A stretch of 64,000 nucleotides of DNA from Wurfbainia villosa (GCA_025175895.1 CM046003.1:45874335-45938334), one strand, 5' to 3'. Shown: positions 44,266 through 56,457, counted from the stretch's first letter. A program made the numbers and translations. The notes: generated by a model not told the origin, from the letters alone.

Positions 44266-46489
44266 TTACAATTCAAAGAGTTCGGGCGGACAGTTAGCTA
44301 ACGCCTCCGTGGGATCTAAATAACTAGTATCCGTGCCTGGAGGTGGGTATCCTTGCTCGTCATTTTGAGCTGAAGACACCTCAAACCCTAGTATAAAGAG
44401 ATCTACCCCTTTCTTGACATAACGCCTCTTGAGGTCGGCTTCCTGCTCCTTTAGTCGGTCCTGATATTGAGCCACCTGAGTTTGACTTTTCGCCAATTTG
44501 ATCGCCAAAACATCCCTCTCAGTGGCTGCTTTTATAGCTCACTGTCCTAAGGCTGAAAGAGCTTCAAGATACTCCTGTTGGAAGATGGATTGCTGCTGGG
44601 CCACCGGTGATAAGGTTCGGGGAAGAGTTGTTACTGCAGAGGAAAGTTCCTGACACTTCTTTACACAGGATTCCCTGGTAATTGCCCAGGCTTGACGTTC
44701 CAGGTTAAGGCGGTTGCATTCTTGTTGAAGCTGTGAGATAGTAGCCGCAGAGTCAGCATCCTTGAGCATGGCATCCATAAGATATCTTTTATACTCCTTC
44801 AGTTCCTGAGTCAGGATGTCTACCTGCTGTAGCTCGCTAGATTGCAAGAAGAGGCGCTGTTCTAGTTCTTCATTTTTTCGTTGCAGTTCCTCTTTCTCAC
44901 TTCGAACCAAGGCTAGTTGCATCGTGGCATCTTCGCATTGACCCCTAAAGTCCGCCTCCTTTGCCTCTTGTTTGTTTAATCGTCGCGCGAGCTCTTTCTG
45001 TTGCGACACGGCGGTAAAATGGCGAGTCTCCACGCTAGATTGGAATCGGGCTAGGTGGACTACCATGTTGTTATGTTGAGTGCAGGCCTAAAAGGAGAGG
45101 AAAGTTATCAGCCTACATCAGTATAGGGAAATACCCATAGCAAAGAGGAGGAGAAGAAGGAGTAAATACCAAGAAGGAGTAAATACCTCTGCCAGCAGTT
45201 TGTCCACTTGCTCACACGGGCCTTGTATACCCGACTGGTTAAAGAATTTTACCTCCGAAGGGTGCCAAATTTTCAGCAAAGATCCCAGAGAGGCCCTCGG
45301 AGGAACCGGAAAGGAAGGGTCTTCTCCTTCCGAAGAAGATGGGGGCCTGGTACGGCGAAGAGGGGTAGGAACGGTTCTCGAGTCGGATGGCATTGGAGCT
45401 TGGAGGGATTCCGCATGAGGAGGCAGAGGTGAATTCTGTGCGGAGGGGGAAGAATGCAGAAATTGGGAGGGAGAATCCCCTCCTTGGGGAGCTAAAGAAG
45501 AGGCAGGGGAGGTGTTGCCTTCCCTTCGGGGTTCATAGATGATTAGGGGTCGAGCTTCCGGCTGGTGGGAAAACAAGGGAAGGAGAGCCGATGAACTTAA
45601 AGCTCCTTTCTTGATAAGCGACTTCTTCCGAGAGATAGCCAGAGTGCTGGATTTGCCTCTTTGGTCGGTCTTCTTCTTCTTGGCAGCCTCGATCGACTCC
45701 CCTTCCACCAAAGCCTTCTGCATCAGATTATCTACAAGATATACTGGTAAAAAAGATGAATGCCCTAAAAAGAAAGTCACCTTGCAGGATAAATGTCACC
45801 CTACCTATAGCAACCGAAGTCATCAAAGGTAGAGGAGACAATCCAAAGTGGCTTAAGAGGAGAGTTTCTATCAGATGGTTTGAGCAGTAATGCAACTCTC
45901 CTAAGACTCTATACACTTCCGGGAAGGGACATCTGGTCCTCATTTCTCGGAAAGAAGGCAATTCAGGAAGGTCTACCTTCCAAGTATCAGAGTAAGGTAA
46001 AGACTCTGGGAGTTGTACAAAGAAATATAAGGCTTCCCAACCCTTGTGGGAAGTAGGCAGGTTCACCAGGAATTGGCAGTCGGAACGACTAGACAAATAG
46101 AAGAGGCCTACCTTAGAAGACTTTAATTGGAAGAAGCAATGGAATATTTCGGGGGTCAAAGAGAGGTTCAAATGTTGGAACACTATGTGGGCTCCCGATA
46201 AAATCCGGAAGGAGTTGGGGGTGAATTGGTTCAGAGGTAGTCCATAGAAATTTAGGAGGTCCAGATAGACCTGTGGTACTGGCAGGGATAGGCCGTTAAG
46301 AAATTGTTCATAGAAAAAGCATGTCAAGCCGGGAGGAGGTTTATGAGGGCGATGCAGTTTGGTCGTGAAACAACATTTTATAGAAGGTTCTATGTAGTTG
46401 TTCCTCAGGTTAAAGAAATAATGGTTGTAATCTAACTGAGTTACGGTATGTTCATACCAGGCGGGTGAAGAGAGGGTCCTAGGAGCCAT
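44266..46489 (-). pseudogene. Antisense spliced gene 1 of Tat element: Transposase_28-like plus coiled coil
   Basis: Minus strand, three exons deduced from matching frames. Exon 1 is 46489-45805, the intron 45804-45732 (GT-AG, 73 nt), exon 2 45731-45187, the intron 45186-45088 (GT-AG, 99 nt) and exon 3 45087-44266. Both junctions preserve the frame, for 684 codons including the terminal stop. Exon 1 resembles the plant 'putative gypsy type transposon' domain PF04195 (LSLPVPQVYLDLLNFYGLPLNQFTPNSFRILSGA, VFQHLNLSLTPEIFHCFF). Exon 2 has a Lys-rich patch and a Ser/Pro-rich stretch. Exon 3 is a long coiled coil. A single TGA near 44536 breaks exon 3. The ATG follows TCCTAGGAGCC on the plus strand. 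It would be expressed antisense to the element; its role is unknown. Confidence 0.75.
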
Positions 46490-46862
46490 GGGTGTGAACA
46501 AAGCAGAGCACTTACTCGGAGGGTAAAGAAGAATCGTGTGAGGAAAGGAAGAACTGGGTCGCCGCAACACCGCCGATGAGAATCCTGGGAGAAGAAGAAC
46601 AGACTGGATTATCAAGCACACTAATGGATACCTAAAAGAAGAAGGCGAGGGTTTATATAGGGTTTTCCGCGACGATTCAGCTGTACAGAAGGAGAAGGAG
46701 AAGCGGATCCCATGGGCCCAGCGGGCCTCCTTCAATATACTGGGGGGAGTTATAGGGGAACAGATGGATTTAAGCCGAGAAATGAAGAATAAGTCAGAAA
46801 CTTTATGTACATTAGGAAAGTCAAGCTTATAACTTCGCTTGACTATTTTTCGGGGTTGACTA

Positions 46863-48023
46863 ATGATACTACTGGTACCTTCTTTACATAATCCCCGATA
46901 GAGGGGTTAGCGGGTGACCTAAGATCCGATCCAAAATATACGGATCAGCTAAGAAAGGAAAGGAAGATTGGCACGAGCGAGCCTCAGAAGCCATTGGCAC
47001 GGGCGAACCTTAGAAGCCATTGGCACGGGCAAATATTGAAAGCCATCGGTACGGGCAAATATTGAAAGCCATTGGTACGGGAGAGTTAATGAAAGCCATT
47101 GGCACGGGCGAACATTGGAAGCCATCGGTACGGGAAAATATTGAGAGCCATTGGTACGGGAGAGTTAATGAAAGCAATTGATACGGCAAAAGAGAGGCGG
47201 AGGCGCTTGCGAAGCATTAACTGATCAGTCCCCACAAGGGGAAGTTGGGCACGGGAAAGAGAGGAATTGGTTCGGGTTGATGAGGAACCCTAGGGCTAGG
47301 GCGTCCGTGGGCTATAGACCTAAAACTAGCTTCCCTCAACATGGAAGGTTGAGGGAGATAGTCTAGCCCAGTTTCCCGAAAAATAGAGGAAAGGGTGTTA
47401 GGCAACAGCCTGGAAGGCCCCACATAATATTCCAAAGAGTCTTCACTCTTGATATCTGTAATAGAATTATTCTCCAGGGAAAGGTGGTGGCCACGTGTAC
47501 GATGGAGATAACCTACGACGTTACGATGACGGAAGAAAAGGAGGGAGATAAAAGGAGAGGAAGCAAGGAGGAAAGGGGATCCCGCGATCATTCCGACACA
47601 GCAAGAGAGAAGAAGAGACAAGAGGAGAAGGAACAAAGGGAACGATCATCTCGCCGGAGAAGAAGTACGGAGATCGGCCATTGCTACATCTCTTGTATTT
47701 TCCTCGTCTTGTAATATCATTGTAAGAGGTCTTTCTCCTCCACCTGCGGAAACTTGCTTTCTGTAAAGGAGGACCTTCATAGTGAAAGTGCTGGGGCACC
47801 GCATCTGGTGAGAAAACTCACCTCCGTGGAGTAGGAATCCTTATTCCAAACTACGTTACATCTTGTGTCTGAATCTCGATTGCTGGCGTCAGTTTCTTGC
47901 ATTTCATCTACTTTATCCTCTTATTCTCTACTGATTGCGGCCGGGGAGAATCCTCTTAGACCTCCCTCAGTGCTTCACTGCATTGAAAACGGAGCGACCA
48001 GATTTTTTCCCATACCCGCATCA
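46863..48023 (+). repeat. Tat element 3' LTR
   Basis: 1161 bp, collinear with 32256-33446. Differences include one fewer 27 bp repeat unit and a short scrambled patch near 47200-47225. No convincing polypurine tract is visible before 46863 (only CGGGGTTGAC). Confidence 0.92.
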
Positions 48024-48028
48024 GGCAG

Positions 48029-48405
48029 AACAACTCTGAGGAGTGGGTTGAGTATGTCGATGCGGTGGGTGAGTACAATCAGAGGCCCAGCAACCCATAT
48101 TCTAGCACCTACAATCCCAGATGGAGGAACCACTCGAACTTTTCCTATAGGAATAATTCGGGGAATTTCCAACAATCGGGAGGATATGAGCAATAGAGCA
48201 ATGGGCAGTAGCAACCACCCAACACTCGACTGGAGCAGATGATAGAAAACTTTATTCAGATGCAATAAGAGGTGAACGTTGAATTCCAGCAGTGGCATTC
48301 GCAAACAGATAAAATAATTGAAGAATTAAAATTGTCTGTGAATGATCTTACTAGCTGACAGAAGACGCTAGAGATTCAAATTGAGACAAATGCTCCTCAG
48401 GGTTG
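48029..48405 (+). pseudogene. gag: Athila-like gag, C-terminal portion
   Basis: Continues the gag interrupted at 32255 in the same frame. It shows NNSEEWVEYVDAVGEYNQ and the family-typical NPYSSTYNPRWRNHSNFSY, then NTRLEQMIENFIQMQ and IIEELKLSVNDLTS. Stops are TAG or TAA where Gln is expected. It ends near GGTTGGAAG at about 48405 against minus-strand Tat gag. Confidence 0.8.
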
Positions 48406-48845
48406 GAAGTGTCATTATACATCCCCACTTAGGGAGCTCAAAAGTGAGTTGGCGGTTGCTCTAGCACTATGTCTTCAGTAAAAGGACAAGGCTCATATGA
48501 CTCTGGTGCCTTTGTAGAATGACTCTCCCCTTGGTCTTCACGCCTCACCGACATCACCGGGAATGGTTACTGATAAGCTCCCACCGTCGACATTTCTCCT
48601 GGTAACATCTTAGTATCTTGGGGACCGAGTGGAGGGATATGAGAAGATCCTTCAAACAATGACTCCCTTTGAGAAGGCTCACCAGAATGGGGTTGGAGAT
48701 ATCCCGACCTCTTCTTTTTTCTCAACAAGGCTTCAGAGACGATTGTATCCACCATGACCCTCAATTGGGATAGTAGCAAAGTAATGGGGGTTTCCTCCAC
48801 GGAAGAGGCTGTTGGAGAAGGGATTTCTTGCAAATGCATCTTCAC
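48405..48845 (-). pseudogene. gag: Minus-strand Tat gag, N-terminal fragment
   Basis: From ATG 48845 on the minus strand the product (KMHLQEIPSPTASSVEETPITLLLSQLRVMVDTIVSEALLRKKKRSGYLQPHS) parallels the N-terminus of the plus-strand Tat gag at 33487. Similarity continues through an EPCPFTEDI-like block to about 48405 with stops. This is a separate, older Tat element in opposite orientation. Confidence 0.8.
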
Positions 48846-48862
48846 GTCTTGTTCAGCAAAAA

Positions 48863-48883
48863 TGTTCTCACAGATGGCGCCAA
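48863..48883 (-). other. Primer-binding site of minus-strand Tat element
   Basis: The minus strand reads TTGGCGCCATCTGTGAGAAC one base from the LTR, and gag follows on the same strand. Confidence 0.82.
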
Positions 48884-48884
48884 T

Positions 48885-49838
48885 TGATGTGGCATAGATT
48901 TTCTGCCTCCTTTTGGGACGAGGATGTTAGGGAGGCTTTTGGGGTCTTCTCCGACCGCAATAGTAAAGATAGATGAAAGCGTGACGAGAATGACGATAAG
49001 AGATTTAACGTGGTTCGAAATTCTAATTACTACTCCATGAGTGAGCTCTATATTGAGCTTCGACGCTAGACACCTTTACTATGAATCCCTCCTTATTGGA
49101 AGTACTTTCTGGAGGTGGAGAAAGCCTCTCACATATAAGAATTTATACAAAGTAAATGAAAATAAGGCCTATAGGATCCTCCTTCTCTTTCCTCCGTTCG
49201 GGATCCTTCTTCTCTTCTCTGGTGATGAGCCCTTCTTTTGAAAACTCCTCCCTCGAGTGGTAAAGCCTTCCTCTCCGTTCAAGTGTCCAAAGGTTGAAGA
49301 TGAAGTCGATTCAAATCATCCCCCCCCCCCTTCTTTTTCCTTCCTTCTCTCCTTTTATACTTGCCGCTCTTGGAGCCAGCTATTGCGTAACAAACCATCC
49401 GGATCACCGTCCATGTGGAAGGCCCTTCTAACCTGAAGAATAATTTTGTTATAATATTAGTGAGTGAAGGTTACAAAGAATCTTTTGTGGGGTCCTCTAA
49501 GTGTCCTGGTTTGTTACACTGCGTAACAAACTCTCATGATAAGGAGCTCCCCTTCTTTACCCTCACTTTACCAGGGAGTTCTTCTTTCTCCTAGTCATCT
49601 CTTGTTATCGTTACCCTAACTTGGCTATGTTTCCCGAGTTGATATTTGTCCTTGTTCTGGCTACTAACCTAACTTGATTGCCCGAGGTGTCACCCCCTCT
49701 ACCTGGCTTACTTTTTCTGAGTCACTATCTAGTTTCATTTTGATCCCCAGACTTCCTTTCCCTTCCCTAAATTGCTACCTCATCAACTCGACTTATTTCC
49801 CGAGGTGGGTCTTACTAAACTATAGTATATATCCTACA
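48885..49838 (-). repeat. 5' LTR of minus-strand Tat element
   Basis: Left end TGATGTGGC next to the primer site. It is collinear with 28776-29459 up to about 49574 and continues alone to a probable end near ATATATCCTACA. The outer end is approximate and no target duplication was found. Confidence 0.7.
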
Positions 49839-50633
49839 CTTTAATTCTTCTCTCTTATTTCCTCTTATCAATCACAACTCTTTTTCTAACTCCTAAACCA
49901 TGTTATAGCAGTATTAGACGAAATCTTATTTCATAGAATTCGAAAAAGTAACCTATAGTATTACATTCAAACGCCGAGGTTGAATATAAAGTTATTGTCA
50001 ATACAACATTGAAAATTAGTTAGCTTCAATTGATTCTTCTTAATTATATTTTCCATCAAATATTGCACCAAAAATTTAATGTGATAATATTAGAACAACA
50101 TATCTTACAACAAATTTAATTTTTCATGCTCGTACAAATCTTATGAAAATTGATTTTTATTTTGTTCGAGAACGTATGACAATTCAATAATTATTTATTT
50201 TTTATATTTTTATAGAGGATCAAATTATGGATATATTTACTAATTAGTCATTATCTAAATAACGTTTCGATAAATTAATATATCCTCTATTGAATTTGCT
50301 AGGGGATAAAAAAGAATTAGTTAATTAGACTCGATCAAATTAGATCAAATTAATTAGAATAAATCTTTATTCCATTATTTAGAATCTTTCCATTGATTGC
50401 TTGCATGGACAAACCTAATGAACATAGGAGCTTTCAATTATTTCCAGTGTCCTTTTTCTTATTGTATTCACAATTATTGTATGAATTTAAAATGAATCCA
50501 CACTAGGATCATCAGCGCAGTCAGAATTTTCAAATAGAAAAGATAATAGAAGGGATAATGATTTTCAAATAGGGATGATCATATCCCCATGACTAAATTA
50601 ATAGTCCTAAAATAGAGTGATCAATAACAATTT

Positions 50634-50724
<91 letters not shown>

Positions 50725-51154
50725 TATTAAATTTTTAGAGGAACGATCGCACCCCTCGCTCAACTGGCTATTGCATGAGTGGATGAGAGACTAATAGAAA
50801 ATGTTTTGAAAAACAAATAGGTGCCAATTGTAAATGACAATGCGTCCTCCCGCAATTCCGTATTTCAATTATTGCATCTCGATTCAAACACAACGCTAGA
50901 AAACTCACTACCAACGCTGCGCTAGCTAGGGCCAGTGGGGTTCTTCATTTCTATTTAATTTTGGCACTGCCAAGCTTCGAAATGGCATTGTCAAGCTTCT
51001 AGAAATGGCACTGTCAACACTCCGTTGTGAGGGTTCCCGCTTTCCGTTTAGTTTTGGCACTGCTGTCCTGGACGTTGGTAGTTGTAACGAGTGAACGCCA
51101 TGCACGCACGTATACGACATGAAAAAAAATTCAAAATGGGATTGACTTATGAAT
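49839..51154. other. AT-rich region without recognised gene
   Basis: No ORF above background and no TE signature, except that 50885-51110 has a few imperfect TTTTGGCACTGCC/GGCACTGTCAA repeats. It contains a (TA)n tract at 50639. It may be old unique sequence or an unrecognised element remnant. Confidence 0.5.
50639..50724. repeat. (TA)n microsatellite
   Basis: About 43 uninterrupted TA dinucleotides. Confidence 0.95.
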
Positions 51155-52833
51155 TATTGATGCCATCGATTTCAGGTCAATTGATCATATTCTAATGAGA
51201 TTCAAATAAAATTTAATATTTGATAATAAATTTTGATAATTATTTGATAATATAAATTTGATCGTATGACTAATAGATAATTAAAATATCTAAGGTCATA
51301 TAAAGGAGATTATCACAGAGGAGATTATTGGAGCAATCGACTTCAGATCAAGGTTAACTAAGCTCGAGTGAGACTCGGGTGAAAGTCGAAGATTGGAGTC
51401 TTGGTAATGAAGAAGTCTAAGTATAGATACTTAGCAAGGAAAAGTCTAAGGATAAAGTCTTGACAAAGAAAAATCCAAGTATGAATTTTTGACAAAGGAA
51501 AAAATTAAAGTCCAAGTGTGTAGTCTTGGCGGTGAAAGTTCAAGTATAGATACTTGCCAAAGGAAAAGTCCAAGGGTGTAATCTTGGCTGTGTAAGTCCA
51601 AGTGTATAGTCTTGGTGACGAAAGTCCAAGTTTGGAGACTTGGCAAAGGTAGACTCGTTAGCATGACAAAGTCGACAGAAGCACTTGAAAGCTAGCGCCA
51701 AGGGAAAGGAGTCGTGGACTCGAACCAAGGGTGTGAGACTGATGGAAGTAGCTTGAAGACTTAGGTCTAGGCTAAGGATACCCGATTACATGATGAAGCC
51801 GATGGAAGTACTTGAAGGCTAGTACGAAGGGTGAAGGAGTCATGGAGGACTTAGATGGATCCTGAGAGCGTGAGACTGATAGAAGTGACTTGAAGACTTA
51901 GATCTAGAGCAAGGGTGATTGTCAAGTATGAGGGGATCAACTTAGGTTAAATCTTAGTTTTGAGGTGTACTAGTCGACTGATGACATTGGTCAGTCGACT
52001 GGCCAAGTGCAAGACACTCAGGAGCTCAGTTTGACTCGAGCAGTTGATTGGGGTTATGACCCAGTCAACTAGTCGAGTAGTCAATTACTGAGGCTTGACT
52101 GCTAATCTGTGGCTTGTACCAATCGACTGGCCACTGACAGACAACTAGTCTTAAATGGACAAGACACAGAATGTTTTAAAGTTTGACTGCTAGTCCATGA
52201 CAGTCAACTGATGACTATACAAGTCGATTGCTGGGTCATGACAATCGACTGATCAAACATTTATGACATGGATTAGTCCATTGTGAGACAACGGATAGGT
52301 GAGCAATCGACTGCTAGGAAAGACTAGTCGACTGCTAGGCAGAAAAATAGCCTGAGCTAAACCTTTAAATGCAAATTACAGGAGAAGGAGAGGTAACTTG
52401 TTTTGGGGCGATTTTGAGGTGAAGTGTTGCTGCATTTCAGGTCTTCAAAAGCTCTCCAACACAACCAAACAAGTATTCAAGCAAAGTTCATTTCTTATAA
52501 AGTATTTTTGTTATTTGTCTTGTATTTCATTTGTACTTGTATATTTGGTTGCATCTTCTTATAAGAGGTTTCTTTGTCTACAGAGTATTTCCGAGATGGT
52601 GAAGAGTTATAGTGAGTGTGGATCACTAGCTCGACCACGGAGTAGGAACCGTAGATTTCGAACCATGTAAAAACTTGTGTAGTGCTTGTGATTTGTCTTG
52701 TGTATTTTGTTTCTACTTGTATTTGGTATTCCACTGTGCACTAACAATATTGTAGACAAGGGCATGACCAAAACGTGAGTTGAAATTGATGAATGCTATT
52801 TACTCCTCTCTAGCGCACCAAAAGGTCCCATCA
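51155..52833 (+). repeat. Family B 5' LTR
   Basis: About 1.68 kb. The start (TATTGATGCC) corresponds to TGTTGGTGCAATC at 60435, and the interior matches the 3' LTR pieces at 60435-60761 and 62183-62540. It contains CCAAG/CTTGG dyads at 51390-51650 and many CAGTCGACTG-like motifs at 51960-52340. Confidence 0.78.
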
Positions 52834-52835
52834 AG

Positions 52836-52846
52836 TGGTATCAGAG
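52836..52846 (+). other. Met-tRNA primer-binding site, family B
   Basis: TGGTATCAGAG, exact, two bases after CCATCA at the LTR end. Confidence 0.87.
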
Positions 52847-53205
52847 TGAGGATACTATTAAAGGACTAACCACCACGAGCACAACCACTAGAGGAGTAGA
52901 AGAAGAGTATCGACCGACTCCCTCCTTTGCACTTGCCACCTAGGTTCTTGATTTATCTCCTCCACCAGTAGGGGCAGTCGAAGGGGGATGCTAATATGAT
53001 GGAAACACATTTTTACTAGAGGAGTAGAAGAGAAATAGAGTTCAATGATGGATTGGGATACAATGTTCTAGCTCCGTCTTCCTTCGATTGTGAGGATTTC
53101 GGGTATTGAAAAGGTAGGATGGAATATTTTCTTATGTTCGATATAGAAAATTGGATTAGTATTGAAGTAGGTTTCGAAGTGCTTGTGGATAAGAAAGAAA
53201 GAATC

Positions 53206-54317
53206 TGTTGGTGCAGTGAGGCACCGAAATCGAACCTGTGTTTTGATTATAGCAAAGACACAAAAGTTAAGTCTATTTTGTTTTCTCACGAGCTGAATCG
53301 AGTGTGCAGAAGATTGATATAGCTGGAGCTGAAGGCTAGCGACACCCGGAGGAAGCCACGGTGGTCGGGCGATACTCGAGTTACTTCGGAGGGAGCCGAA
53401 GGAATCGAGTGGAAGGCCGAAAGCAAAAGCGACACGTAAGTATCGAGGTAAGCTCGTGTGTGCGAGAGTAAGTAAGGTCGTATCCTCTTTACGGGGATGA
53501 TCTTAAGCGTAGATCCGACCAAAGACATCTTATAGATGGTCTAGGTCGAGATCGGATGGTCGACGACCATCGAAATTATGTTTTTATTGAGCTAACTTTG
53601 ACTTGCAGCAAGCATCGATCATTTGCCGGCTTGGAGGACTCATTGGTGTATCGATCATTGCCGAAGGTCATCAATCGTGATCTTTGCCATCGATCGGTGA
53701 TGATGGCCATCGATCGTGATGGTCAATGATCGGTCGAGTCAAGGCTTATCACTCCACCTCAAAGCGGTTTGGTGTCCATTTGTGATTGGTTGAAGACCCA
53801 CTCGAAAAGGGGCTCAAAGGCTATAAAAGGAGGGCCAAACTTAGGGTTTCATCAACAATTCTAAGCCTCCAAAAAGTCTCCGTTACGCTGCAACTCTCCG
53901 ACAACGAAGTCCTTCCATTCCGACGTCTAGGTTTAACTCTTATTATTCTTGTACGTCGGTATTAGTTTTTCTTGTCATTTACATTTCCGGAGCTTTTATC
54001 GTATACGAGGAGAGGGGGAGTGTCCCTCTACCTCAAGTTTTTGTGGTTCCTTCTTGTATCGATTAACTCCTACCTCTAACGAGGAGGAGTTCCTTTAGTA
54101 CTTTTGCCCTCCGTACGTGGTCAAGGACCACTAGGGCCTTGGAGTAGTAGCCTTCGGCTACGAACCAAGTAAAACCCTTGTGTCGATTGTCTCTTTTATT
54201 TTATATTTACATTTCCGCTGCAATTAATTTATTATCTCTCGAGTTTTAACGAACGAAAGAAAAAGAAAAGGTTTTTCGCTATTCACCCCCCCTCTAGCGA
54301 ACCGCATCGATCCAACA
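53206..54317 (+). repeat. Solo LTR, family A, target duplication GAATC
   Basis: 1112 bp, TGTTGGTGCAG to ATCCAACA, flanked by perfect GAATC (53201-53205 and 54318-54322). It lies inside family B gag. Its palindrome cluster (53605-53735) is of the CGATCG type. Confidence 0.93.
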
Positions 54318-55340
54318 GAATCCTCAAGAAGAAGAGATGAACCGAGGAGCAAATCCAAAAATCCGAGATCAATGGCAAGGTAACCAAAATGTTAATAAAT
54401 TTGGTACCTAATCATCTATTATGCAAGATAGATGAATATCAAGATGCTAAGGAGCTATGGAGTAAATTGATCAAGCTCTATGAAGAACTCACATTAGCAC
54501 AACATGAGGAGGAATCCAAAGAGGAAAGCTCTTCATCATCATCTCAAGAGATTGAAGATTTGGAAGGTGAGAGATGCTCAACATCCAAAGAGGAAGAGGA
54601 AGTTAGAGAAGTCTCCACCTCTAGGATTGAGGGGGAGGTTAGAGCTTCAACACCGGAACAAGAATAGGAACCTTCCACATCCGGAAGAAATGAAGGACAA
54701 GCTCAAGAGTCTCCTACTTCCCTTATAGGTAACTCAAATGCAATCATTAAAAATAAAAATCACAAAATATGCTTTGATTGTATGGAAATAGGGCATTATA
54801 AGAACAAATGTCCAAAAAGAGTCAAGAAGACGACTCAAGCACCTAAGGCCAAAGTGAAGACCAAGGAGATCAGAGCCCAAATTCGCAAGAGCAAGGAGCA
54901 CATAATGTGCTTCCGGTGCCAACAAAAGGGTCATTATCAAAGTCAATATCCGAGGGGGAGTCACCCTAGGAAGGACAAAGTAGAGAGCTCGTTTATAGGG
55001 GGAGCTAAGGCAAACCATAATGTATACTTTAATAATGTTCTTCCTTTATGTAATGATAGGAAGTATGCTAGAAATGTATCATCTCATAATTTACTTGAAA
55101 TCGTTCATGATAAAAAGCATGCTAAAATAAATTTTGTTATTTAGGTGCTAAATATCTTGAAATTAGGCCTAAGGACAACACTAGAGTTATTACTTCAAGA
55201 ACAACACTACCTAAGGATAATAAAAATCTAGGCATTAACCCTAAAAAGGGTAAGCACATGCCTAGGAAAAAGAGGAATGCCCAAAAAGAGAATGAAAATT
55301 CAAAAATTGAGAAATTAGAAAAGGAAAATCAAGTTTTGAG

Positions 55341-56457
55341 TGTTGGTGCAGTAGACACCTAAGTCGAACTTGAGTTTTGATTATAGCAAACGATATAAAG
55401 TTAAGCTCATGTCGTTATCTCATGAGCTGAATCGAGTGTGCAGAAAATTGCTATAGCTGGAGCTGAAGGCTAGCGACACCCGGAGGAAGCTGCGGTGGTC
55501 GGGCGACACTCGAGTGACTTCGGAGGGAGCTGAAGGAATCGAGTGGAAGGCCGGAAGCAAAAGCAACACAGTAAGTATCGAAGTAAGCTCGTGTGTCCGA
55601 GCGTAAGTGAGGTCGTATCCTCTTTACGGGGATGATCTTAAGCGTAGATCCGACCAAAGACATCCTATAGGTGGTCTAGGTCGAGATTGGACGGTCGGAG
55701 GCCGTCAAAATAATGTTTTTGTTAAGCTAACTTTGCCTTGCAGCTAGCATCAGTCGACTGCCAGCTTGGAGGACTCGACTGCCGTCCATCAGTCGACTGC
55801 CTGCGGTCAGCATTCGACTGATGCTGCCATCAGTCGACTGGTGATGGCCACCAGTCGACTGATGGTCAAGGATCAGCCTCGAGGAGTCAAGTCTTATCAC
55901 CATTTTTCAAGGAGCCATGTGCCCAATTCCTATTGGTTGAAGTTCCTCTCGAAAAGGGGCTCAAAGGCTATAAAAGGAGGGTCAATCCTAGGGTTTCTTC
56001 ATCAATTCTAAGCTTCCAAAAGCCTCCGCCAAGCTACAACCTTCCGACAACGAAGTGCTTCTTCTCCGACATCTAGGTTTATTTGTTTTCATTTTATTAC
56101 GTCGGTTAATGTTTTTATTTCAGTTTAGTACTTTCAATTCTCGGAGCTTTTATCGTAACAAGGAGAGGGGGAGTGTCCCTCTACCTCAAGCTTTGTGCTT
56201 CACTTGTATCGATTAAACTCCTACCTCTAACGAGGAGGAGTTCTTTAGTGTTTTTGCCCTCCGTACATGGTCAAGGACCGCTAGGGCCTTGGAGTAGTAG
56301 CCGAAGGCTACGAACCAAGTAAAATTCCCTTGTCTCTTTTTACTTTACATTTACATTTCCGTTGCGTATAAGTGTTTTTGAATCGTCTACCGAAAGAAAA
56401 GAAAAAAAAAGTTTATCGCTATTCACCCCCCCCTCTAGCGATCCGTTCGATCCAACA
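55341..56457 (+). repeat. Solo LTR, family A, target duplication TTGAG
   Basis: 1117 bp, TGTTGGTGCAG to ATCCAACA, flanked by perfect TTGAG (55336-55340 and 56458-56462). It is the second family A insertion in the same gag, in the same orientation. Its cluster (55747-55865) is of the CAGTCGACTG type. Confidence 0.93.

Larger units (their letters stand above)
32256..48023 (+). mobile_element. Full-length Tat-lineage Ty3/gypsy element
   Basis: 15,768 bp bounded by TGATACTACTGG and CCCGCATCA, with perfect target duplications GGCAG (32251-32255 and 48024-48028). LTRs of 1191 and 1161 bp differ at only a few percent of sites by eye. The order is LTR, TTGGCACC primer site, gag, protease, RT, RNase H, second (archaeal-type) RNase H, integrase, then about 8 kb holding two antisense genes and a minisatellite, then LTR. 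Dual RNase H, large size and extra 3' ORFs place it in the Tat lineage (Retand/Ogre relatives). Stops and frameshifts in gag-pol make this copy defective. Confidence 0.93.
29460..48405 (+). mobile_element. Athila-like Ty3/gypsy fragment, split by a Tat element
   Basis: A plus-strand LTR, TTGGCGCC primer site and gag, without pol and without a 3' LTR. The gag is interrupted by the complete Tat element 32256-48023 and resumes after it in the same frame. The fragment ends at about 48405, where it meets minus-strand Tat gag. It therefore lost its right part by deletion or recombination. Confidence 0.78.

Noticed and set aside
49839..51154. Possible host gene in the AT-rich gap
   Set aside because: No ORF above background length, no splice-consistent exon chain and no recognised protein.
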